From Eubacteriales bacterium (GTDB taxonomy: Bacteria; Bacillota; Clostridia; Lachnospirales; Lachnospiraceae): DNA of 64,000 bases. The stretch is taken from the NCBI GenBank assembly GCA_030533405.1, contig JAUNJF010000005.1, positions 33,437 to 97,436 on the forward strand. The letters run 5' to 3'. Below, one piece after another: positions 36,300 through 44,742 of this stretch (within the stretch, counting starts at the first letter, position 1; every line of letters begins with the position of its first letter). The position numbers and the translations under genes were made by a program. The notes beneath the pieces are model-generated. The model did no database searches. It had not been told where the DNA came from and was given only the letters and a program-made list of their open reading frames with translations.

Positions 36300-37553
36300 A
36301 TGGAAAATCAATATATTATAGATTCTCCGCATTTGTCGGAGCAGGCGCGAAACAAAAAGCATACATTGGAAACAGATCCTTCTGCCAGAACGAATCACAT
36401 GGAGTATGATTCGTATATGGAACAGATTGATTCTGATGTAATGGATAAAGTGCTTGGTGCGATTGAGGATGTAGATTTTAGTATCTATACAGCAAAAGAT
36501 GTGCGTGCTGCATTGGATCATGCGGTGTGTTCAGTTGAGGATTATAAAGCATTATTGTCTCCGGCAGCGGAACCATTTTTAGAGGAAATGGCACAGCGTG
36601 CGCGTATAGAGACAGGAAAACACTTTGGAAATACAGTGTATTTATTCACACCATTATATATCGCAAATTATTGTGAAAATTATTGTGTATATTGTGGGTT
36701 TAACTGTTACAACGACATCAACCGTATGAAGTTGAATATGGAACAGATTGAACATGAAATGCAGATTATTTCAGAATCCGGTATGGAGGAAATTCTGCTT
36801 CTTACAGGAGAAAGCAGGACCTTCAGTGATGTGAAATATATTGGAGAAGCATGTAAATTGGCAAGAAAATATTTCCGTATGGTTGGATTGGAGATATATC
36901 CGGTGAATTCGGATGAGTATCGTTATTTACATGAATGTGGTGCGGATTATGTTACAGTATTTCAGGAAACATATGATTCTGATAAGTATGAAACACTCCA
37001 TTTAATGGGACATAAGCGTGTTTGGCCATATCGATTTGAGGCGCAGGAGCGTGCTTTGATGGGCGGTATGCGCGGTGTTGCTTTTGCGGCATTGCTTGGT
37101 TTGTCTGATTTTAGAAAGGATGCGCTTGCTACTGCGTTACATGCATATTATTTGCAGCGTAAGTATCCACATGCAGAGATGTCATTGTCGTGTCCTAGAT
37201 TACGTCCAATCGTAAATAATGACAAAATTGATCCGTTGGATGTACATGAAAAGCAATTGTGTCAGATTATTTGTGCTTATCGAATTTTCTTACCATTTAT
37301 TGGTATTACAGTTTCATCAAGAGAAAGTGCGACGTTTAGAAATGGTATTGTGAAGATTGCTGCAACAAAAGTATCGGCAGGTGTTTCAACAGGAATTGGT
37401 GATCATGAAAGCAAATATACAGGGAAGGAGTCAGAAGAGGCAGCGGGAGATGAACAGTTTGAAATCTGCGATGATCGTAGTTTAGACGCAATGTATAGCG
37501 ATATTGCGGAGGAAGGTCTTCAGCCTGTGCTCAATGATTATTTGTATGTGTAA
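36300..37553 (+). CDS. thiH: 2-iminoacetate synthase
   Basis: 417 residues. ThiH is a radical SAM tyrosine lyase that makes the glycine imine for ThiG. The cluster motif is YCENYCVYCGF (CxxxCxxC). AALLGLSDFRKDALATALHA, MSLSCPRLRP and TKVSAGVSTGIGDH are family blocks. The first 40 residues (MENQYIIDSPHLSEQARNKK) extend beyond many ThiH proteins, but GGGAGGAAAC just before the first ATG supports this start. Its stop overlaps the start of the next gene. Confidence 0.96.
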   Translation: MENQYIIDSPHLSEQARNKKHTLETDPSARTNHMEYDSYMEQIDSDVMDKVLGAIEDVDFSIYTAKDVRAALDHAVCSVEDYKALLSPAAEPFLEEMAQRARIETGKHFGNTVYLFTPLYIANYCENYCVYCGFNCYNDINRMKLNMEQIEHEMQIISESGMEEILLLTGESRTFSDVKYIGEACKLARKYFRMVGLEIYPVNSDEYRYLHECGADYVTVFQETYDSDKYETLHLMGHKRVWPYRFEAQERALMGGMRGVAFAALLGLSDFRKDALATALHAYYLQRKYPHAEMSLSCPRLRPIVNNDKIDPLDVHEKQLCQIICAYRIFLPFIGITVSSRESATFRNGIVKIAATKVSAGVSTGIGDHESKYTGKESEEAAGDEQFEICDDRSLDAMYSDIAEEGLQPVLNDYLYV

Positions 37554-38772
37554 AGTAGTATGTGTAACCAATCGTCAGTTGTGTCAAAACGATTTTTTGA
37601 AACAGATTGAGAAGGTGGCTGCTGCTAAACCAGAAGCTATTATTTTACGTGAAAAAGATTTAACGGAAGAAGAATATAAAAAACTGGCTACAGAAGTGCT
37701 AGAGATTTGTAGTCGGTATCGCGTGCAATGTATATTACATTATTTCGTTGAGGTTGCAGTTGAACTAGGAGCGATTGCGATACATCTTCCGATGGCACAG
37801 CTACAGAAAATGACAGAAGAAAAAAAGAAACATTTTGAGGTGATTGGTGCATCCTGCCACAGCTTGGAAGAGGTAAAGAGAGCAAAAGCACTAGGGTGTA
37901 CCTATGTAACCGCAGGACATGTATTTGAAACAAAATGTAAAGAAGGGGTTCCGCCAAAAGGTATTCCTTTCTTAAAAGAAATATGTGAAAAAATGGATAT
38001 TCCTGTATATGCTTTGGGTGGTATTTCGGCAGATAATGCGATGCAGGCATATCAGGCAGGTGCAAAAGGTGTTTGTATGATGAGTGAATTTATGAGAGCA
38101 GAGCATCCGGAACAACTTGTTGGAAAGGTGGAAGCTGTAGAAAAAAGAGAGCGATATACCTTATATGCCATTACAAATCGACAGGATGCATCGAAAGAAA
38201 CAATGTATGAACAGGTGAAACAAGCAATTTTAGGTGGCGCAACCTGCATACAGCTCCGTGAGAAAAATGTAGATGCAGCTTTGTTTTTAGAAGAGGCAAT
38301 TGCACTAGAAAAAATATGTCATGAAGCAGGTGTTTTGCTGATTATCAATGATAATGTGGATATTGCGATAAAATCTGGTGCAGACGGTGTTCATGTTGGA
38401 CAGGATGATGGTTCTGTTCGTGAAATTCGAAAAAGAACAGGGGAACAATTTATCATTGGAGTAACTGCAAAAACGGTTGATCAGGCAAAACAGGCATATG
38501 AAGAAGGTGCTGATTATTTGGGTGTTGGCGCCTGCTTTGCATCGCCTACAAAAACAGATGCAAAGCGAATTACAGTGCAACAGCTTCGAGAAATTGTAGA
38601 CAGTGTACCCATTCCAGTTGTGGCAATTGGTGGAATAACAAAAGAAAATATGGTACGATTGAAAGGTGTTCGACTCGCAGGACTTGCGCTTGTTTCTGCA
38701 GTGTTTGGAGCAACTGATATTGCAGCAGAAACAAAGGAGTTGCGACATAAAATTCAACAGCTGTTTGGATAG
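37546..38772 (+). CDS. thiE: Tandem TenI-like/ThiE fusion: thiamine phosphate synthase
   Basis: About 408 residues holding two TIM-barrels of the same superfamily. The first (about 1-195: VVCVTNRQLC, AIILREKDL, GASCHSLEEV, YVTAGHVFETKCK, ALGGISADN) resembles TenI thiazole tautomerase. The second (about 202-408: YAITNRQD, IQLREKN, NDNVDIAIKSGADGVHVGQDD, GVGACFASPTKTDA, AIGGITKEN) is ThiE, which joins HMP-PP and thiazole phosphate to form thiamine phosphate. The start is uncertain: ATG at 37546 overlaps the thiH stop and fits coupled translation, whereas ATG at 37534 is nearer GGAGGAAGG (37508-37516). Free-standing TenI and ThiE are the usual state. Confidence 0.92.
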   Translation: MCKVVCVTNRQLCQNDFLKQIEKVAAAKPEAIILREKDLTEEEYKKLATEVLEICSRYRVQCILHYFVEVAVELGAIAIHLPMAQLQKMTEEKKKHFEVIGASCHSLEEVKRAKALGCTYVTAGHVFETKCKEGVPPKGIPFLKEICEKMDIPVYALGGISADNAMQAYQAGAKGVCMMSEFMRAEHPEQLVGKVEAVEKRERYTLYAITNRQDASKETMYEQVKQAILGGATCIQLREKNVDAALFLEEAIALEKICHEAGVLLIINDNVDIAIKSGADGVHVGQDDGSVREIRKRTGEQFIIGVTAKTVDQAKQAYEEGADYLGVGACFASPTKTDAKRITVQQLREIVDSVPIPVVAIGGITKENMVRLKGVRLAGLALVSAVFGATDIAAETKELRHKIQQLFG

Positions 38773-38783
38773 GAGGATGCATT

Positions 38784-39458
38784 GTGAAAAAATTTCAAAA
38801 CATTTTGTTTGACGTAGATGGTGTTTTGATTGATTCCATGCCAATCTGGGAAGATTCTGCAAATGTATATTTGAAAGAAGTTTGGGGGATTGATGCATAT
38901 CCTGAATTGGATCGTGAGTGCGCAACGCTGAGTTTGCTAGAAGCAGGTGCTTATATTAAGGAAAAGTACCCTAAAATTGCGGCGACGAAGGAAGAATTGG
39001 CATTGGGAGTAGCTGTATTTATTCAGGAAAAGTATTGGAAGGCGCCCGCAAAAGAGGGAATGATAGAAACGGTTCGCAAATTGCATAAGGATGGATATCA
39101 TTTATATTTGGCGACTGCTTCAGAAGAAGACAATGTAAAAGGTGCGTTGGAAAATCTTGGTGTTTGGGATGTTTTTGATGACATTTTCACCTGTAGTAAA
39201 ATTGGATATAGCAAAAGCTATACAGCGTACTTTGAAGAGGTTGCAAAAAAGATTGGATGTAGTTGTGATGCACTGGTGATGATTGAAGATTCGCTGCATT
39301 CTATGAAAACAGCCAAAGAAGCCGGTCTGACAGTAATTGGTGTTTATGACGCGTATTCTGCACATCAGACAGAGCAAATCAGAAAGACCTGTGATTATTA
39401 TATGGAAAGTCTGAAGGAATTGTCTGGTTTGATGGAGCAAATAGAAAAAGTGATATGA
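38784..39458 (+). CDS. HAD phosphatase in thiamine operon
   Basis: 224 residues from a GTG start (AGGAGG 7 bases upstream). HAD motif I is FDVDGVLIDSMP, with ATASEED (motif II) and IEDSLHSMKTAKEAG (motif IV), plus a small helical cap of the beta-phosphoglucomutase/phosphatase kind. It follows the TenI-ThiE gene by 11 bases, inside the TPP-controlled operon. This suggests dephosphorylation of thiamine phosphate (or an HMP phosphate), a step needed if the organism pyrophosphorylates free thiamine rather than using ThiL. This role is inferred from context only. Confidence 0.87.
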   Translation: MKKFQNILFDVDGVLIDSMPIWEDSANVYLKEVWGIDAYPELDRECATLSLLEAGAYIKEKYPKIAATKEELALGVAVFIQEKYWKAPAKEGMIETVRKLHKDGYHLYLATASEEDNVKGALENLGVWDVFDDIFTCSKIGYSKSYTAYFEEVAKKIGCSCDALVMIEDSLHSMKTAKEAGLTVIGVYDAYSAHQTEQIRKTCDYYMESLKELSGLMEQIEKVI

Positions 39459-39477
39459 TAAGAAGGAGGGTTTGGTT

Positions 39478-39822
39478 ATGCCATTTATTGATTCAAAGGT
39501 GAGTGTTTCTATGAGTGAAGCACAGGAACAGGAGTTGAAAACAAGATTAGGAGAGGCGATTGCTTTGATTCCGGGGAAAAGTGAATCCTGGTTGATGACA
39601 GGATTTCAGGACAATTATCATTTGTATTTTAGAGGTGATAACAGTCAACCAACAGCTTTTATTGAGGTAAAGGTGTTTGGAAGCGAGAATCGCTCCGCAT
39701 TTGATGCGTTGACTGCTAAAATCTGTGAGATATTTGGAGATGTGCTTGGAATTGCACCAGATCATATTTATGTAAAATATGAGGCTGTTTCCAATTGGGG
39801 TTGGAATGGTGGCAATTTCTAA
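39478..39822 (+). CDS. MIF/phenylpyruvate tautomerase family protein
   Basis: 114 residues from the ATG at 39478 (AAGGAGGG upstream), which puts the catalytic proline directly after Met (MPFIDSKV). The length and the motifs DNYHLYFRGDN, ITxDHIYV-like APDHIYVKYE and NWGWNGGNF fit the macrophage migration inhibitory factor/tautomerase superfamily. These enzymes tautomerise keto/enol acids through the N-terminal proline. It lies 19 bases after the HAD gene and may be read from the thiamine operon. Its end overlaps the convergent dus gene by 4 bases. Confidence 0.9.
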   Translation: MPFIDSKVSVSMSEAQEQELKTRLGEAIALIPGKSESWLMTGFQDNYHLYFRGDNSQPTAFIEVKVFGSENRSAFDALTAKICEIFGDVLGIAPDHIYVKYEAVSNWGWNGGNF

Positions 39823-40778
39823 TTGTCATAATCTGATGAAAATGAAGTCCATATTGTTTGAACGACTGACTGATAGTCCGCTAGGCGATTTGCTTTGCGG
39901 ACTTTTTTTAATAGTTTTTCTGAGACAGAAAAGCCTGTACCCATGTATGCCCATAGTTCTTTCATCTTAAATAAGGCTGGCTGTTCACCTGACATATAAG
40001 AAAGATAACCAGACAATAGTTCGTCATGAAAAAGTCGTAAAGTTGTGTATTTTTCTGTAGCATTTTGTTCGTACGAAGTTTGCGTGAGGATGTTTGGTAA
40101 ATTAGGATTCGCAATTGCCCCACGTCCAATCATGATTGCTGATGTGTCAGGAACAGCTTTTAAAAAGTTATGATAGGTGTCAATACTATAGATGTCACCA
40201 TTGTAGCATAACGGAATGTTTGTGTCAGAAAGTATATCGATTGCCTGCTTATAGGCATCCACGTGAGGGGTTCCCTTGTAAAATTCTTTTTGATATCTTG
40301 GATGAATGATGAGTTCTTTGATTGGGTACTTCTTGTAAATTGCCAATAAATCTTCCCATTCCCATTCACTATCAATGCCGATTCGTGTCTTGATGGAAAT
40401 ATCAATTTCGCAGGATGTGTAAATGGTGTCTAAAAAACGATCTAGCTGGTCTGGAATATCTAAAAAACCTGCTCCGCGTTTTTTTGCAACAACAGTGCCG
40501 GAAGGACATCCCAAATTGAGATTTACTTCGGTGTATCCGTATTCTTTTAAAACATTTGCGATTTCTGCAAAGGTATCTGCCTGATTGGTTAGAATTTGTG
40601 GTACCAGCGGAATGTCTTTGTTGTTTGCCGGATCAATATCGCGAATTTCTTTGGTACTTAATACTTTGTTAGATAGAAATGGTGTGTAATATCTTGTGAT
40701 GCCGCCATAGTATTTGGCAAAGGCATTTCTGTATATATGTGTTGTAATTCCCTCCATAGGGGCTAAGTATAGATGCAT
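39819..40778 (-). CDS. dus: tRNA-dihydrouridine synthase
   Basis: 319 residues. Dus enzymes use FMN and NADPH to reduce uridines in tRNA to dihydrouridine. LAPMEGIT at the N-terminus, NLNLGCPSGTVVAKKRGAGF with the catalytic Cys, ISIKTRIG and MIGRGAIANP are family motifs. AGGAATTACC precedes the ATG at 40776-40778. The gene is convergent with the tautomerase gene with a 4-base overlap and no terminator in between. Confidence 0.94.
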   Translation of the reverse strand: MHLYLAPMEGITTHIYRNAFAKYYGGITRYYTPFLSNKVLSTKEIRDIDPANNKDIPLVPQILTNQADTFAEIANVLKEYGYTEVNLNLGCPSGTVVAKKRGAGFLDIPDQLDRFLDTIYTSCEIDISIKTRIGIDSEWEWEDLLAIYKKYPIKELIIHPRYQKEFYKGTPHVDAYKQAIDILSDTNIPLCYNGDIYSIDTYHNFLKAVPDTSAIMIGRGAIANPNLPNILTQTSYEQNATEKYTTLRLFHDELLSGYLSYMSGEQPALFKMKELWAYMGTGFSVSEKLLKKVRKANRLADYQSVVQTIWTSFSSDYDN

Positions 40779-40809
40779 GGTAATTCCTCACTTTTTTGTC
40801 TATGTGATA

Positions 40810-40886
40810 GATAATTGTGAAACGCAATTTAGGTGGTTAAAAGTCGTTAAATTATAAAATAATAAATGGAACGTTTCACAGTTATC
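40810..40886 (+). repeat. Palindromic intergenic repeat, copy 2
   Basis: A 77-base element with 15-base terminal inverted arms (GATAATTGTGAAACG at 40810-40824 and CGTTTCACAGTTATC at 40872-40886, one G-U). Next to the left arm is the core CAATTTAGGTGGTTAAAAGT shared with 7223-7271 and 62456-62540. It lies in the 256-base gap between dus and the DNA repair gene; the rest of the gap shows nothing clear. Confidence 0.8.
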
Positions 40887-41034
40887 AGTAAGTGCTACAT
40901 AATAATGTAGCGAAAAAAGGGAGGAATTGCAAGAAATATCATAGGTAGGGAGTGGAGTTTTTGGCGACAGTGATGTATCATAGAGGGTAGAGTTTTTGCA
41001 CGAAAAAAAGGGGATTGTGAAAAGGAGGGAGAAC

Positions 41035-41742
41035 ATGAGTGACATTGTTCAAACTGTGCAAAAGAGATTGTTTGCAATGCAGGATTTGGAATATAAAGCA
41101 TTTCAAGCAAAACTAATGCCAACGATAGAAGAAGGCCACATTATCGGTGTCAGGACACCGAATGTCAGGAGGCTGGCGAAGGAATTGTCGCTTGAGAAAA
41201 ACAGCGACATGGAGGTGTTTATTCGGACCTTGCCACATGCATATTATGAGGAGAATAATTTGCATGCCTTTTTAATAGAGGGTATCAAGGATTATGAATG
41301 GTGCATTGCGGAGTTGGATGCATTTTTGCCATATGTAGATAATTGGGCAACCTGTGATTCCATGGCACCGAAGATTTTGAAAAAGCATTTGCTTGAGTTG
41401 GAAGAAAAAATAAGAAAGTGGATTTCAGAAGAACATGCTTATACTATTCGGTATGGAATTGGAATGCTTATGCGCTTTTATTTGGATGAAGCATTTGAGG
41501 TGCGCTATTTGGAAATGGTTTCTGATATACAATCGAAAGAATATTATGTAAATATGATGATTGCGTGGTATTTTGCAACAGCGTTGGCAAAACAATGGGA
41601 TGCGACCATTCCTTATATTGAAAAAGAAACACTTGATAATTGGACGCACAATAAAGCGATTCAAAAGGCACTCGAAAGCAATCGGATTACAGCGGAGCAA
41701 AAGGCGTATTTGAGGACACTAAAAATAAAAAGGGGTAAGTGA
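41035..41742 (+). CDS. DNA alkylation repair (AlkC/AlkD-like HEAT) protein
   Basis: 235 residues from the ATG at 41035 (GGAGGGAG upstream). The protein is all-helical with HEAT-like repeats: GVRTPNVRRLAKEL, YYEENNLHAFLIEGI, YVDNWATCDSMAPK and RYGIGMLMRFYLD. This fits the DNA alkylation repair enzyme family, whose AlkD-type members remove N3/N7-alkylated purines from DNA. The family's WxxxD-type Trp/Asp appear in NWATCD. A stand-alone gene. Confidence 0.88.
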   Translation: MSDIVQTVQKRLFAMQDLEYKAFQAKLMPTIEEGHIIGVRTPNVRRLAKELSLEKNSDMEVFIRTLPHAYYEENNLHAFLIEGIKDYEWCIAELDAFLPYVDNWATCDSMAPKILKKHLLELEEKIRKWISEEHAYTIRYGIGMLMRFYLDEAFEVRYLEMVSDIQSKEYYVNMMIAWYFATALAKQWDATIPYIEKETLDNWTHNKAIQKALESNRITAEQKAYLRTLKIKRGK

Positions 41743-41783
41743 AAAAAACAATCAATAAGTACAGGTTTTGTTGTGAATCGTGA

Positions 41784-41855
41784 TTGACAAAATAGTAGAA
41801 GTGAGATAACATGAAAGTGATGTATTCGTGAGATAACATACATAATATGTTATCA
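41784..41855 (+). promoter_or_regulatory. glnA promoter with repeated GTGAGATAACAT sites
   Basis: TTGACA (41784-41789) and TAACAT (41807-41812) with a 17-base spacer form a promoter. GTGAGATAACAT occurs at 41801-41812, covering the -10, and again at 41828-41839. The reverse ATGTTATCA at 41847-41855 makes a palindrome with the second copy. The arrangement looks like a repressor operator; the regulator is unknown and does not match the TnrA/GlnR TGTnAn7TnACA consensus. Confidence 0.65.
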
Positions 41856-41874
41856 TATGAAAAGGAGAATGTTT

Positions 41875-43206
41875 ATGAGCAAATATACAAAACAGGATAT
41901 TATGAGAATTGTAGAGGATGAAGATGTAGAATTTATCCGTTTACAGTTTACTGATATGTTTGGAACAATGAAAAATGTTGCAATTACAGCAAGTCAATTA
42001 GAAAAAGCATTGGATAATAAATGTATGTTTGATGGTTCTTCGATTGAAGGATTTGTTCGAATTGATGAATCAGATATGTATTTGTATCCGGATTTGGATA
42101 CATTTGATATTTTCCCATGGAGACCACAAAATGGTAAGGTTGCTCGTATGATTTGTGATGTATATCGTCCAAATGGTACACCATTTGAGGGAGATCCAAG
42201 ATATATTTTAAAAAAGGTATTAAAAGAAGCTGCAGATATGGGATATCGTTTTAATGTGGGTCCGGAATGTGAATTCTTTTTGTTCCACACAGATGATGAG
42301 GGTAGGCCAACGACAGTGAGTCATGAAAAAGCAGGTTATTTTGATACATCACCACTTGATTTGGGAGAAAATGCAAGAAGAGATATTATTTTGAATTTGG
42401 AAGCATTAGGATTCGAGATTGAAGCATCTCATCATGAAGTTGCACCTGCACAGCATGAAATTGATTTTAAATATGCAAATGCGCTAAAAGCTGCTGATAA
42501 TATGATGACATTTAAGTTGGTTGTTAAAAGCATTGCGAAAAAACATGGATTGTTTGCAAGCTTTATGCCAAAGCCTGTATATGGTGTATGTGGTTCGGGA
42601 CTTCATATTAATATGTCGTTGGAAAAGGATGGCGTGAACATTTTTAATGACCATAGTGCGGCAAATGGTGTGAGCAAAGAGGCGTATCAGTTTATTGCAG
42701 GTATTATGGAGCATACAAAGGCAATGACATTGGTAGCAAATCCAATTGTGAATTCGTATAAGCGATTACTTCCTGGTTATGAAGCACCAGTTTACATTGC
42801 ATGGTCTGAGAAAAACAGAAGTCCGTTAATTCGAATTCCTGCAGCTAGGGGAACCAATATGCGAATTGAACTTCGTTCACCAGATCCAGCGGCAAATCCA
42901 TATTTGTTATTCGCTGCATGTCTGGCTGCTGGTTTAGATGGTATCAAGCGTAATTTGGATGTGCCAAAAGAAGTGGACGGTAATGTTTACGATATGACAG
43001 CGGAGGAGTTAGAAGGATTGGGAATTGAACCTATTCCATCTAATTTAAGTAAAGCATGCCAGTTTTTTGAGAATGACACTTTTATGAAGGATGTGTTGGG
43101 CGAACATGTGCATGAAAAATATTTACAGGCAAAGAGAGCAGAGTGGAATGAATTCAGAGAACAGGTGACTGCTTGGGAGATTGATCAGTATTTGTATAAG
43201 ATTTGA
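41875..43206 (+). CDS. glnA: Glutamine synthetase, type I
   Basis: 443 residues from the ATG at 41875 (AAAAGGAGAAT upstream). The enzyme makes glutamine from glutamate, ammonia and [43 protein letters not shown] and [17 protein letters not shown] are core motifs. Its size and the absence of an adenylylation Tyr loop indicate the GSI-alpha type of Firmicutes, controlled by feedback and transcription. An ANTAR protein follows after 41 bases. Confidence 0.97.
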   Translation: MSKYTKQDIMRIVEDEDVEFIRLQFTDMFGTMKNVAITASQLEKALDNKCMFDGSSIEGFVRIDESDMYLYPDLDTFDIFPWRPQNGKVARMICDVYRPNGTPFEGDPRYILKKVLKEAADMGYRFNVGPECEFFLFHTDDEGRPTTVSHEKAGYFDTSPLDLGENARRDIILNLEALGFEIEASHHEVAPAQHEIDFKYANALKAADNMMTFKLVVKSIAKKHGLFASFMPKPVYGVCGSGLHINMSLEKDGVNIFNDHSAANGVSKEAYQFIAGIMEHTKAMTLVANPIVNSYKRLLPGYEAPVYIAWSEKNRSPLIRIPAARGTNMRIELRSPDPAANPYLLFAACLAAGLDGIKRNLDVPKEVDGNVYDMTAEELEGLGIEPIPSNLSKACQFFENDTFMKDVLGEHVHEKYLQAKRAEWNEFREQVTAWEIDQYLYKI

Positions 43207-43247
43207 TTTTGGCGTTGGTTAATAGGTTAGGGCGAGGAGAATGATGA

Positions 43248-43799
43248 ATGATTAGTGTAATCGTGGTGTTTCCGAAGCTAGAAGAAGCAAAAAGCATAAG
43301 GAATCTCTTGGTCCGGCATGGTATTGAGGTAAGAGCTGCTTGTAGCACAGCCGCTGAGGTTATGCAATTGACTGAGGATTTAGATGGTGGGATTGTCGTA
43401 AGTGGATATAAGATGGCAGACATGCTATATAGTGAATTGTTTGAATGCTTGCCTCGTGACTTTGAGATGGTATTGGTAGCCTCGCAAAGATATTATATTG
43501 AATATGATGACGACAAACTCATTTGGTTGACGATGCCAATTAAAGCCGCTGAGCTGCTGCGTACGGTAAATGATATGTATGACAGGCTATATCAAAAGGA
43601 ACGTAAGAAAAAAGCTAAACCGACGGTGAGAAGCGAGGAAGAGCGCAAGCTCATTCTGGATGCAAAGCAACTTTTGATGGAGCAACGGAAGATGACAGAG
43701 CAGGAAGCACATAAGTATTTGCAACGTAAAAGTATGGATAACGGCACCAATCTGGTTGAAATGGCGCAGATGGTATTAACCATATTTCAAAAAGCTTGA
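43248..43799 (+). CDS. ANTAR-domain response-regulator-like protein
   Basis: 183 residues. The N-terminal half is a receiver-like fold (MISVIVVFPKLEEAKSIRNL) without the usual acidic phosphorylation pocket. The C-terminal ANTAR domain (about 115-180, KLILDAKQLLMEQRKMTEQE, AHKYLQRKSMDNGTNLVEMA) binds two-hairpin RNA targets to prevent termination. ANTAR proteins beside glnA are known to control nitrogen genes in clostridia. GAGGAG precedes the ATG. I see no hexaloop pair before glnA, so the target may lie elsewhere. Confidence 0.88.
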   Translation: MISVIVVFPKLEEAKSIRNLLVRHGIEVRAACSTAAEVMQLTEDLDGGIVVSGYKMADMLYSELFECLPRDFEMVLVASQRYYIEYDDDKLIWLTMPIKAAELLRTVNDMYDRLYQKERKKKAKPTVRSEEERKLILDAKQLLMEQRKMTEQEAHKYLQRKSMDNGTNLVEMAQMVLTIFQKA

Positions 43800-43852
43800 G
43801 TTAGGAACGCTTAGAAAGCGTGCTGATATGAAGAATATTAGGAGGCTATGAC

Positions 43853-44695
43853 ATGAAGTTTACAAAAATGGAAGGTCTTGGAAATGATTACGTATATGTG
43901 AATTGTTTAAATGAGCAGGTTGTGAATCCGAAAGAAGTGGCAATTAAGGTGAGTGACCGTCATTTCGGAATTGGATCAGATGGTTTGATTTTAATTAAAG
44001 CATCTGATGTGGCTGACTTTTGTATGGAAATGTATAATGCAGACGGATCGCAGTCTGAAATGTGTGGAAATGGTATTCGTTGTGTTGGTAAGTATGTTTA
44101 TGATTACGGTTTGACGGATAAAGAACATATTTCTGTAGAAACATTAGCAGGTATCAAATATTTGGATTTTCAGATTGAAGATGGAAAGGTTGCAATGGTT
44201 ACTGTGAATATGGGTAGTCCAGAGCTTGTGCCAGAGAAGATACCAGTGCGTTCCGACAAAGATGTTTTGATATGTGAACCAATTTTGGTTGATGGAAAGA
44301 CATATGAAATGACATGTGTATCCATGGGAAACCCACATTGTATTGTGTTCGTGGATAACACAGCAACATTTCCATTAGAAGAGGTAGGACCTAAGTTTGA
44401 AATGCATACCGTTTTTCCAAACCGTGTAAATGCAGAATTTATTCAGATTATTGATAGAAAGACTGTGAATATGAGAGTATGGGAGCGTGGCACAGGGGAA
44501 ACGTTAGCATGTGGAACAGGAGCGTGTGCAAGCACTGTTGCCTGTATATTGAATGAGTTGACAGAGGAAGAAATTACATTGCATCTGTTAGGTGGCGATT
44601 TGAAGGTTCGTTGGGACCGTGATGAAAATGTAGTTTATATGACAGGACCAGCTAAGGTTGTGTTCGATGGAGAAATCAATGACGCATGTTTATAA
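43853..44695 (+). CDS. dapF: Diaminopimelate epimerase
   Basis: 280 residues. DapF converts LL- to meso-diaminopimelate for lysine and peptidoglycan. The two catalytic cysteines are C71 in EMCGNGIRC and C220 in LACGTGACAS, which are the family hallmarks. The N-terminus MKFTKMEGLGNDYVY is also typical. AGGAGG lies before the ATG at 43853. It is followed 47 bases later by dapL, the previous step, so this is a DAP mini-operon. Confidence 0.97.
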   Translation: MKFTKMEGLGNDYVYVNCLNEQVVNPKEVAIKVSDRHFGIGSDGLILIKASDVADFCMEMYNADGSQSEMCGNGIRCVGKYVYDYGLTDKEHISVETLAGIKYLDFQIEDGKVAMVTVNMGSPELVPEKIPVRSDKDVLICEPILVDGKTYEMTCVSMGNPHCIVFVDNTATFPLEEVGPKFEMHTVFPNRVNAEFIQIIDRKTVNMRVWERGTGETLACGTGACASTVACILNELTEEEITLHLLGGDLKVRWDRDENVVYMTGPAKVVFDGEINDACL

Positions 44696-44742
44696 AGTGC
44701 GCATTGTAACAATGAATCAAATATAATTTGGAGGATAAAAGA

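Noticed and set aside
41743-41874. ANTAR-type two-hexaloop RNA upstream of glnA
   Set aside because: The only strong stem here (GATAACAT/ATGTTATC) does not have a six-base loop with A1 and G4, and no second hairpin follows.
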